A stretch of 5,434 nucleotides of DNA, from the NCBI GenBank assembly GCA_003152795.1, contig PMBA01000131.1:12220-17653 (forward strand), given 5' to 3'. The notes under the pieces were generated by a model, which saw only the letters and a program-made list of their open reading frames with translations, was not told where the DNA came from and did not search any database. Position numbers and translations under genes: made by a program. This stretch comes from Acidobacteriaceae bacterium. GTDB lineage: Bacteria; Acidobacteriota; Terriglobia; Terriglobales; Acidobacteriaceae. Position 1 is the first letter of the stretch; the number at the start of each line of letters is the position of its first letter. Of this stretch, positions 1-5,434 are shown in pieces.

Positions 1-557
1 AAGTAGTGCAGGAACTTCGGACCTTTATCGAAGAACGCGGTGTCGTACTCGTCGCCTTCGAGGATGAAATACTTGCCTTCGCCGAGACCGAAACTGCGGC
101 CGAAATTTTCCGCAATACCCCCGATCAGGAATGAAGGCTGAAGGCCGGCGGTCTCGAAGATCCACGCCAGCATTGAGGTGGTCGTGGTTTTGCCATGGGT
201 TCCGGCAACCACCAGAACGTCTTTGCCGACGAGGAACTCATCATGCAGAATCTGCGGCATGGAGCAGAACGGAATGCGCTGGTCGAGCAAGTGTTCGAGT
301 TCGACGTTGCCGCGAGAAAGCGCGTTGCCGACGACAACGAGATCGGGCCGAGGAGTCAGGTTCGCCTCGGCAAACGGCTGGGCGACGTGGATGCCCAACG
401 ATTCCAGAAACGTCGACATGGGCGGATAGGATGCCGCATCGGAGCCGGTGACGCGAAAGCCGCGCTCCTGCAACATGCCGGCGAGGGAGGCCATCGCGGT
501 CCCGCAAATGCCGATGAGGTGGATATGTTTGGGTTTTGTCATCGAGAGATCAGTCAT
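1..557 (-). CDS. mpl: UDP-N-acetylmuramate:L-alanyl-gamma-D-glutamyl-meso-diaminopimelate ligase, N-terminal part (runs off left edge)
   Basis: Mpl is a cytoplasmic ATP-dependent Mur ligase of peptidoglycan recycling. It joins the salvaged tripeptide L-Ala-gamma-D-Glu-meso-DAP to UDP-MurNAc, bypassing MurC, MurD and MurE. About 180 residues are visible, against roughly 450-460 in a full enzyme. Numbered from the Met at 542, they show the UDP-binding start HLIGICGTAM (8-17), the P-loop GTHGKTTT (114-121), and GGIAENFG (141-148). EGDEYDTAFFDK (162-173) is the Mpl-type signature; MurC has a different sequence there. The central domain is cut and the C-terminal ligase domain is absent. Two in-frame ATGs are possible. 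The one at 557 overlaps the ldcA stop as ATGA, which suggests translational coupling. The one at 542 gives the usual family N-terminus. Neither has a convincing Shine-Dalgarno, so the start is uncertain by five codons. Family assignment is near certain. Confidence 0.95.
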   Translation of the reverse strand, partial: MTDLSMTKPKHIHLIGICGTAMASLAGMLQERGFRVTGSDAASYPPMSTFLESLGIHVAQPFAEANLTPRPDLVVVGNALSRGNVELEHLLDQRIPFCSMPQILHDEFLVGKDVLVVAGTHGKTTTTSMLAWIFETAGLQPSFLIGGIAENFGRSFGLGEGKYFILEGDEYDTAFFDKGPKFLHY

Positions 558-1501
558 CGGGTGGTGGCGGACTCCAGAATTTGCAGCCTGACGTCGCCGC
601 CCACTTCGAGCCTGGCTTTGACGCCGAGCGGCAGCGTGATGTTCGCGTGCGACACATGGCCGGAGCGGAGCCCGAACGCCACCGGAATCCGCAAGTCTTC
701 GACGATCCGCAGAATCACCTCTTCCAGCGTGTAATCCTGATCCGGACTTTGCCGGCAATCCAACATCTCGCCGAAGACAATCCCGCGAACATCTTTCAGC
801 TTGCCCGCCAGTTTCAACTGCATGAGCATGCGGTCGATCTGGTAAGGCTTGGCCGCGATGTCTTCGATGAAGAGAATCGTGCCCGCCGTGCGAATCTCGT
901 GCTGGGTGCCGAGCGACGCCGCCAGCATGGAGAGGCAGCCACCGTAGAGGATTCCGTCCGCTTCTCCCGCCACCAGCGGCCTAGCGCCCGAGCCCTCAAC
1001 AATCTCCCACTGTTCCGCTGCGCCCAACGCGTTCTGCCACGACTGAAGATCCACGCCTCCGGCGATGGCGAAATCCTTGGCCACCATCGGACCGTGGAAA
1101 GTCACGAAGTTCGCCGAGTCCGCGATGCAGCATAGCAGAGAGGTGATATCGCTGTAGCCCACCAGGATTTTCGGATGGGGAATGATCCTGGCTGGATCGA
1201 GGGCCAAGGGCAGATAGTTCGATCCATATCCACCTCGCGCGCAAACGATGGCGCGGATATCGTCGCGCAGGAACATGTCTTCGAGTTCGCGGGCGCGGCG
1301 GTCGAGCGAACCGGCAAAGTAGAGGTCACGGTCAAGGATGGATTCGAAATAAAACGGTTCGTAACCGGCGCGGCGAAGACCGTCGCAGCCAGCATCCAGC
1401 AGTTCGCGGTTGACGTTCGACGCGGGCGCAACAATTCCAACCTTGTCGCCCGGACGGAGAGCGCGCGGTTTGAGTCTCGGATTGTAGGAAGCGGAAATCA
1501 T
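554..1501 (-). CDS. ldcA: Muramoyltetrapeptide (LD-) carboxypeptidase, peptidase family S66
   Basis: LdcA is a cytoplasmic serine peptidase. It removes the terminal D-Ala from murein tetrapeptide, giving the tripeptide that Mpl reuses. The 315 residues match the family's usual length of about 300-330. The N-terminal domain starts with RPGDKVGIVAPAS (16-28). CARGGYGS (87-94) and LVGYSDIT (113-120) follow, with Ser117 the expected nucleophile in the GYSD motif. GILYGGCLSML (183-193) leads into the C-terminal domain. FIEDI (211-215) supplies the expected catalytic Glu213. SGHVSHANITLPLG (280-293) supplies the expected catalytic His282. The triad is assigned by motif matching to the family, not by alignment. 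The ATG at 1501 gives a normal N-terminus and no better start is seen; its Shine-Dalgarno is weak (CCGAG just before the ATG). The stop lies at or within four bases of the mpl start, so the two genes form a recycling pair. There is a 244-base gap to dapF upstream, so this pair may have its own promoter. Confidence 0.95.
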   Translation of the reverse strand: MISASYNPRLKPRALRPGDKVGIVAPASNVNRELLDAGCDGLRRAGYEPFYFESILDRDLYFAGSLDRRARELEDMFLRDDIRAIVCARGGYGSNYLPLALDPARIIPHPKILVGYSDITSLLCCIADSANFVTFHGPMVAKDFAIAGGVDLQSWQNALGAAEQWEIVEGSGARPLVAGEADGILYGGCLSMLAASLGTQHEIRTAGTILFIEDIAAKPYQIDRMLMQLKLAGKLKDVRGIVFGEMLDCRQSPDQDYTLEEVILRIVEDLRIPVAFGLRSGHVSHANITLPLGVKARLEVGGDVRLQILESATTR

Positions 1502-1543
1502 CTCGGATTAATCTTAAGTCTGGCACAGATCTTGTTTCGAACG

Positions 1544-1676
1544 CTGCGGAAAAAACTAGCTCCCGGGCAGAAGGTGCGCCATCAGCGGCTAAAGCCGGAT
1601 TCAAAGCAATGCACTTACCGCAGCGGTGAACCGCTGCGCCACCCGAAATCAAGTGCAAAACCGAGTTTTTCCGCAG
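1544..1676. repeat. Nested palindromic intergenic element with 13-14-base terminal inverted arms
   Basis: This element fills most of the dapF-ldcA spacer. Its outer arms are CTGCGGAAAAAACT (1544-1557) and AGTTTTTCCGCAG (1664-1676), which are reverse complements apart from one extra A/T in the homopolymer. Inside are the pair GCACTT (1611-1616) and AAGTGC (1651-1656), and within that a perfect 8-base stem CGCAGCGG (1619-1626) with CCGCTGCG (1631-1638) around a TGAA loop. A smaller hairpin, CGGC-TAAA-GCCG, sits at 1586-1597. This layering is visible directly and is unlikely by chance. The pattern resembles intergenic repeats I recall from acidobacterial genomes, but copy number could not be checked here. 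No transposase and no flanking target-site duplication were seen. It could be a REP- or MITE-like sequence or an RNA structure in the dapF-ldcA transcript. Confidence 0.7.
1619..1638. other. Perfect 8-bp hairpin with tetraloop at the core of the spacer element
   Basis: CGCAGCGG and CCGCTGCG pair perfectly across a TGAA loop (TTCA on the minus strand). On the transcribed minus strand the 3' arm is followed by GTAAGTGC, not a run of T. It is therefore not a standard intrinsic terminator, though as RNA it would be stable and could protect the 3' end of a dapF message. Confidence 0.6.
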
Positions 1677-1745
1677 GCGGTGAAGGCTCGCCAGTTCAAA
1701 ACACGATCAAGGCGCGAATTTCAGCGCATTCTGCTGGACTCGATC

Positions 1746-2630
1746 TTAAACGAAAAATTGTCCTCGGCAGATTAGTGTCGCGGGACCACGCAGATAAACC
1801 TGGTTCTCCCAACGCACGGTCTGGGAACCTCCGGGAGCAATCACGGTGACGGGGGAAGCAACGCGCGCGCTGGCAATGGCGGCTACGGCCGATGCGCAGG
1901 ATCCGGTGCCGGAAGACTCGGTTTCTCCCACTCCGCGTTCAAATAGACGAATCTCGATTTCGTTCGCCCCTCGCAGGACGACATACTCCACATTCGTTCC
2001 CTGCGGAAACTGAGGATGGGCGCCAATCCGGGCCGCCTGCTTCTGCCAATCATCCTGAAAGTTCTCCGCGAAAATTACGAAATGCGGATTGCCCATCGAA
2101 ATTCTGGTTCCCACCGCGGGCACCCCGATCGTCTCAATCGATAATTGGCCGCCGACTTCGGGTTGGCCCATATCCACTTCGAACTCAAACGTGGAGCCAT
2201 GGCGCCCCGCGAGGCGGCAAGTCTTGAGTCCAGCGGCGGTGCGAACGACAACTTGCGTTTTGTTCTGGCGGGAACAAATTTCGGCTGCCACACAGCGGGT
2301 ACCGTTGCCAGAGAGTTCTGCCTCCGAACCATCGCGATTGAAGAGGCGGGCGCTGACGTCAGCTTCGGGATCCGGAAAAAGCCATTCCACGCCATCGGCG
2401 CCGACGCCGCGATGGCGATCGCACAGGCGGCGGCTGAGCGCGCCCAGGTCGCCGGAAGCGTGGGCGCCTTCCACCATCAGAAAATCGTTGCCGCAGGCCG
2501 AGGCCTTGGTAAAAGGCAGGCCGGAGGTTGGAGCAACGATGGGCTGATGGTTTGTGTGCATAGCAGCGCGCCGACTTTGAGCGGATTCTATCACCGCCGC
2601 ATGCGCGGATTCAGTGTCGCCTGCCGGCAT
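1746..2630 (-). CDS. dapF: Diaminopimelate epimerase family protein with Ser at both catalytic Cys positions
   Basis: DapF converts LL-DAP to meso-DAP in the cytoplasm, for lysine and for peptidoglycan, using two cysteines as acid and base. The 294 residues hold two mirrored domains. Family landmarks are ACGNDF (45-50), FNRDGSEAELSGNGTRC (97-113), SMGNPHFV (178-185), GTNVEYV (211-217), FERGVGET (230-237), SGTGSC (240-245) and APGGSQTV (265-272). The residues that contact DAP in the Haemophilus enzyme are matched (Asn98, Gly108-Asn109, Asn213, Glu231, Arg232, Gly241-Thr242). Both catalytic cysteines are replaced, the first by Ser107 (codon TCT) and the second by Ser240 (TCC). Cys113 and Cys245 nearby correspond to non-catalytic cysteines. 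The frame is intact, so this is not simple decay. The start is uncertain. The ATG at 2630 lies three bases after the upstream stop. The ATG at 2561 would remove 23 atypical residues and sit closer to the normal N-terminus. Neither has a clear Shine-Dalgarno. Family membership is strong; epimerase activity is open. Confidence 0.88.
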   Translation of the reverse strand: MPAGDTESAHAAVIESAQSRRAAMHTNHQPIVAPTSGLPFTKASACGNDFLMVEGAHASGDLGALSRRLCDRHRGVGADGVEWLFPDPEADVSARLFNRDGSEAELSGNGTRCVAAEICSRQNKTQVVVRTAAGLKTCRLAGRHGSTFEFEVDMGQPEVGGQLSIETIGVPAVGTRISMGNPHFVIFAENFQDDWQKQAARIGAHPQFPQGTNVEYVVLRGANEIEIRLFERGVGETESSGTGSCASAVAAIASARVASPVTVIAPGGSQTVRWENQVYLRGPATLICRGQFFV

Positions 2631-2633
2631 GGG

Positions 2634-4385
2634 CTAACGCAATGGATTCGGGGCGCCGCGGGCCGCGTAGATGCGGGCATGGGGCTGGCCAGTGGCATGA
2701 ATTTCCGCGAGCACCGTGAGATTGGTCTTATTCGCACCCTGGTCAACGGGATCGCCATCGAAAGCAATCACGAAATCGACATAGCGCGGGGGATCGGCGA
2801 GAGCGCGCTCCCAGAGGCCTTCGGGATCGGTTGGGCGCTTCCAGGGGCGATGATTTTCGTTATTCACGATGTGACGGAGTGGAATGCCCGCCTGCTCCAT
2901 GACGCCGACATGTTCCCCGAGGTCCATCAGGAAGATAGAGTTTTTTGGCAACTGAGCAACAACGCGCTGCACCGCGGAATTCAAAGTGTGACGGATCTCC
3001 CAGTTCCTCCGGGCTTCCTTCAGGCATTGCGGTTCGGCTTTCCATAGCGAGGCATAGCTGACAGCCACGAGGGCAAGGATGAGAGCGGCGAGTTTGCCGC
3101 CATGGCGGCCGGCCGCGCCAAAGGACTTGCCCAGGAGAAAGACAGAAGCAGTCAGTACTCCGGTTGAAACCGCGAACATGGGCAGCAACTGGAGTCCGTA
3201 GCGCTGGTTGAAGGTAGCGAATGGCCACCAGGTGTAGACATGAAGCGGCACCGAGCCGTACGCGATGGAAAGCGCGTAGAACGCGAGCGGAACCCACAGG
3301 AGGAGCAGCGAAGCGGATTGCACGCGCAGTTTCCAGGCACCGATGGCCAACGCCAGCAAGGCCGCCGCCAGCCAGAAGCGGCCCCAGTTTCCATCGGCCA
3401 AGTTCAGTTGCGCCGATTTCAAGAAATAGATGGCGGCGACGGGTACGTTGTGGAGGGCGGGATTGGGGGCGCCGACGCGCTGCTCAATAGCTTTTGCCGA
3501 GTAGGGACCGTTGGCAAACTCCAGCGCGTTCCCATAGACGATGCGGTTGTAGGCGAGCCACAGGATGGGAACCACGGCAATGGCTAACACGAACTTCAGT
3601 GCCACCCGGCGCACGACGGAATTCTGCCAATGCCGGAGCAGGATCACGACGACCGCCGCTCCCAGCACACCCGCCAGGAACCATCCGTCGTAGCGGGTGA
3701 GTTCCGCTCCCGCGAGGCAGGCAGCGCAGCGCAGGAGGGGAGTACGTGGGGGCGGTGACTGCCGACGGTCTGCGGCTGCGATTTTCCGCGCGTCATGGTT
3801 AGGCAGAGCGTGGTTTGGCAGGGCGCGAACAAATTCCGCGAAGTAGACGATGGCCCAGATAAACAGAGCGAGGTAAAGAGACTCGGTCATGGCCGTGGCC
3901 TGCATGTAAAGCAGGTTCGGATTGGCTGCATACGCTAGAGCCGCAGCCCACGCTCCGACGGCCACAACCGGTTTGTCGGTCGGTTTCTCGTCGGGGCCAG
4001 CTTCCAGCAAGCGGCGAACGAGGCGAAATATTCCCATGACCCCGAACACGTAGGCGATCATGGAAGGAATCGAACCTCCGGCGCCGCTCTGCCACATCGT
4101 ATCCAGGAAAATGAACGGGATGAGGAGCAGATGAGGCAGGGGCAACCAGACAGTACCCAACTGGAGGAGGCCGGGAGTGAGCGAATCGAAAACGCGGCGA
4201 GCAATGTTGATATGCGCGACTGCGTCTCCATAGAGCAGCAAGTCGGCGTGTTGGAAATAGTAGAGGAAGGAAAACAGAGAGAGCAGGACAGCGATACCGG
4301 CGACGCGGGCCGGGCTGCGGTCGGGAACGGGGCTCGTCTTCACGCTGGGTTTACTCTCAATCTGCGCCGGTGGTGACAGGTTCAT
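2634..4385 (-). CDS. Polytopic inner-membrane protein, GT-C-type glycosyltransferase-like (GT39/ArnT-like), substrate unknown
   Basis: The 583-residue protein has a proline-rich cytoplasmic start (1-27) and about eleven hydrophobic segments, roughly at 28-45, 73-95, 106-126, 140-160, 166-188, 234-252, 261-283, 336-352, 357-377, 397-418 and 430-448. A soluble tail of about 135 residues follows, probably periplasmic. The first loop has YGDAVAHINIARRVFD (52-67). An Asp in that place is typical of GT-C enzymes, which take sugars from polyprenyl-phosphate donors, so Asp54 is a candidate catalytic residue. MTESLYLALF (166-175) and TRYDGWFLAG (230-239) also look like conserved family positions. A charged, proline-rich loop (187-217) contains a small internal duplication, ALPNHALPNH. 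The gene starts 24 bases after the kinase stop and ends 3 bases before the dapF ATG, so it is probably co-transcribed with both. The Shine-Dalgarno is weak. The GT-C class is an inference from topology and loop motifs; the acceptor and sugar cannot be told. Confidence 0.8.
   Translation of the reverse strand: MNLSPPAQIESKPSVKTSPVPDRSPARVAGIAVLLSLFSFLYYFQHADLLLYGDAVAHINIARRVFDSLTPGLLQLGTVWLPLPHLLLIPFIFLDTMWQSGAGGSIPSMIAYVFGVMGIFRLVRRLLEAGPDEKPTDKPVVAVGAWAAALAYAANPNLLYMQATAMTESLYLALFIWAIVYFAEFVRALPNHALPNHDARKIAAADRRQSPPPRTPLLRCAACLAGAELTRYDGWFLAGVLGAAVVVILLRHWQNSVVRRVALKFVLAIAVVPILWLAYNRIVYGNALEFANGPYSAKAIEQRVGAPNPALHNVPVAAIYFLKSAQLNLADGNWGRFWLAAALLALAIGAWKLRVQSASLLLLWVPLAFYALSIAYGSVPLHVYTWWPFATFNQRYGLQLLPMFAVSTGVLTASVFLLGKSFGAAGRHGGKLAALILALVAVSYASLWKAEPQCLKEARRNWEIRHTLNSAVQRVVAQLPKNSIFLMDLGEHVGVMEQAGIPLRHIVNNENHRPWKRPTDPEGLWERALADPPRYVDFVIAFDGDPVDQGANKTNLTVLAEIHATGQPHARIYAARGAPNPLR
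3796..3825 (-). repeat. Two 15-base tandem units encoding ALPNH ALPNH
   Basis: The units 3796-3810 and 3811-3825 differ at two of 15 bases. They encode a duplicated ALPNH in the loop after the fifth membrane segment of the GT-C-like protein. The frame is kept. This is probably a recent slippage duplication in a tolerant loop. Confidence 0.6.
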
Positions 4386-4409
4386 GGCTCGAAAACAATT
4401 GCCATGGTG

Positions 4410-5333
4410 CTATTCCAAGTGCGTGAGTTCGCGAAAAATCTGAAAGCGGGCGTCAATTTCGCCGCGGGTGAGAGTCTGCAGCCGCTCGGTGCCGAAACGT
4501 TCCACGGCGAAGGATCCCATCACGCCGCCGTAGAACAAGGCGCGCTTGAGGACTTCGCGATTGATTTCGCCCTGGGACGCGATATAGCCCATGAAGCCTC
4601 CGGCAAAGGAATCGCCGGCTCCGGTGGGGTCTTTGACTTCTTCAATCGGGAGGGCGGGAGCGCGGAAAGGATGCGATCCGATGCCGAAGGCGCCCTCGCG
4701 GAAAAAGATGGTTGCCCCGTACTCGCCGTGTTTTACGACGAGGGCGCTTGGACCCATGGCGAGGACTTTTTTCGCGGCGCGTGGAAGATTTTTCTCTGCG
4801 GCCAGCATCTTGGTTTCGGTGTCGTTGATCAGGAGGATGTTGACCAGCTTCAAGGTTTCGGCGAGTTCGCGGGGCGTGCCTTGAATCCAGAAATTCATGG
4901 TGTCGCCACCGGTGAGGCGCACGTTGTTCATTTCCAAACGAACCGCCGTTTGCAGAGTGGGGTGGATGTTGGCGAGGAACAGGAACTGGGTATCGGCATA
5001 CTCTTGGGGAATGCGGGGCTGAAATTTCTCGAAGACATTCAGTTCGGTGAAGTCGGTTTTGGCCTCGTTGAGGTTGTCGAGATACTGTCCTCCCCAGCGA
5101 AAGGTCTTGCCCTGAGTACGTTCGATGCCGCGGGTATCCACGCCGCGATTTTTGAGGACGGCCTCATTCGCGGGGGTGAAGTCCTGGCCCACAACCGCGA
5201 CCATGCGCACTTCAGTGAAGTAACTGGCGGCCAGGGAAAAATAAGTGGCAGCGCCTCCGAGGATATCTTTCACCTGGCCGGACGGTGTGGCGATGGTGTC
5301 AAAGGCAACGGAACCTACTACCAGAATGCTCAT
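4410..5333 (-). CDS. PfkB/ribokinase-family carbohydrate or nucleoside kinase, substrate unassigned
   Basis: This is a 307-residue cytoplasmic kinase of the PfkB superfamily, which transfers phosphate from ATP to a sugar or nucleoside hydroxyl. It opens with the first beta strand SILVVGSVAFDTI (2-14). The first signature region is LGGAATYFSLAASYF (25-39), followed by VAVVGQDF (45-52). NDTE (170-173) matches the NxxE magnesium motif. VVKHGEYGA (199-207) precedes the ATP-site signature DPTGAGDSFAGGFMGY (235-250), with Asp241 the expected catalytic base. Length is normal for the family. The start chosen is the ATG at 5333 because GGAG lies just upstream at 5338-5341. An in-frame ATG at 5351 would add six residues but has no Shine-Dalgarno. 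It is probably the first gene of a unit with the GT-C-like protein and dapF. The residues seen do not tell ribokinase, adenosine kinase or another sugar kinase apart, so no symbol is given. Confidence 0.9.
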   Translation of the reverse strand: MSILVVGSVAFDTIATPSGQVKDILGGAATYFSLAASYFTEVRMVAVVGQDFTPANEAVLKNRGVDTRGIERTQGKTFRWGGQYLDNLNEAKTDFTELNVFEKFQPRIPQEYADTQFLFLANIHPTLQTAVRLEMNNVRLTGGDTMNFWIQGTPRELAETLKLVNILLINDTETKMLAAEKNLPRAAKKVLAMGPSALVVKHGEYGATIFFREGAFGIGSHPFRAPALPIEEVKDPTGAGDSFAGGFMGYIASQGEINREVLKRALFYGGVMGSFAVERFGTERLQTLTRGEIDARFQIFRELTHLE

Positions 5334-5336
5334 GAG

Positions 5337-5341
5337 TCTCC
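5337..5341 (-). promoter_or_regulatory. Shine-Dalgarno of the PfkB-family kinase, deciding its start
   Basis: The minus strand reads GGAGA here, with three to four bases before the ATG at 5333. It is the clearest ribosome binding site in the window. It favours that ATG over the one at 5351, which lies upstream of this site. Confidence 0.6.
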
Positions 5342-5351
5342 GTAAGTGCAT

Positions 5352-5434
5352 CGTTGGTCGATGGTGGTTCGTGGTTGGCGAAACATTACACGGGCGAGGA
5401 CACCCGTCGCTCCACTCACTATTTCAAATATTTT
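5352..5434 (-). other. Upstream region of the kinase; likely holds its promoter, none clearly identified
   Basis: The far end (5418-5434) is AT-rich, reading AAAATATTTGAAATAG on the minus strand. A TAATGT at 5383-5388 could be a -10 box, but no good -35 stands 16-18 bases upstream. A weak 5-base hairpin (ACGGG 5390-5394, CCCGT 5403-5407) and three short TCG-TGGT-like words (5351-5375) lie between. No gene is seen in the segment. Confidence 0.35.

Noticed and set aside
195..1135. Two overlapping plus-strand open frames opposite mpl and ldcA
   Set aside because: Mpl and LdcA motifs on the minus strand explain this region fully, and the plus-strand translations look random.
1502..1545. Sigma-70 promoter for ldcA (TAAGAT about 14 bases before the start)
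   Set aside because: No acceptable -35 box stands at the right distance, and the candidate -10 is very close to the ATG. I could not support it.
1586..1638. Intrinsic terminator for dapF within the spacer
   Set aside because: The hairpins are strong, but no T run follows the 3' arm on the minus strand, so it does not meet the usual form.
1537..1683. Target-site duplication flanking the nested palindrome
   Set aside because: The bases just outside the two arms (TCGAACG and GCGGTGA) do not match, so transposition cannot be shown from this copy.
1175..1849. Plus-strand open frame crossing the start of ldcA, the spacer element and the end of dapF
   Set aside because: It has no domain and reads through the palindromic element. 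Its ends lie inside real genes on the other strand.
2145..3047. Plus-strand open frame of 300 codons spanning the dapF start and the end of the membrane protein
   Set aside because: It crosses two well-supported minus-strand genes and has no recognisable domain, so it is a shadow of codon bias.
4404..5345. Plus-strand open frame of 313 codons almost exactly opposite the PfkB kinase
   Set aside because: It is the mirror of a clearly conserved kinase in GC-rich DNA. Its translation shows no family motif, and the minus strand carries intact PfkB signatures.
5390..5407. Hairpin or riboswitch-like leader upstream of the kinase
   Set aside because: Only a 5-base stem with an 8-base loop is present, with no T run and no known riboswitch core.

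Overview
The window reads as ordinary chromosomal DNA from a free-living, Gram-negative-type bacterium with meso-diaminopimelate (DAP) peptidoglycan. GC content is moderately high, judged by eye rather than counted. The style of the genes and of the palindromic spacer element recalls Acidobacteria (Terriglobia/Terriglobales). That placement rests on recalled family sequences and was not checked by search. Coding is dense and all five genes are on the minus strand, so transcription runs from high to low coordinates.

In transcription order the first gene, at 4410-5333, is a PfkB-family sugar or nucleoside kinase with its own Shine-Dalgarno. After 24 bases comes a large polytopic membrane protein of the GT-C glycosyltransferase type (2634-4385). 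Three bases after its stop lies a DapF-family protein (1746-2630), so these three genes look like one transcription unit. A 244-base spacer follows (1502-1745). It contains a nested palindromic element of about 133 bases (1544-1676). Beyond it are ldcA, an LD-carboxypeptidase of family S66 (554-1501), and the first third of mpl, the murein-tripeptide ligase, which runs off the left edge. ldcA and mpl may overlap by an ATGA junction.

The functional theme is DAP and peptidoglycan. DapF makes meso-DAP, LdcA trims recycled murein tetrapeptide to tripeptide, and Mpl re-attaches the tripeptide to UDP-MurNAc. The kinase and the membrane protein have no assigned substrate. The membrane protein could glycosylate an envelope component, which is inference only.

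The two observations most worth a second look are both sequence-visible. First, the DapF-like protein has serine at both positions where the classical two-base enzyme has its catalytic cysteines, while the DAP-binding residues around them are kept. Second, the dapF-ldcA spacer carries a nested inverted-repeat element with long terminal arms, resembling a dispersed REP- or MITE-like repeat. I see no RNA genes, CRISPR arrays, transposases, phage genes or obvious defence system. No gene-free stretch exceeds 300 bases.
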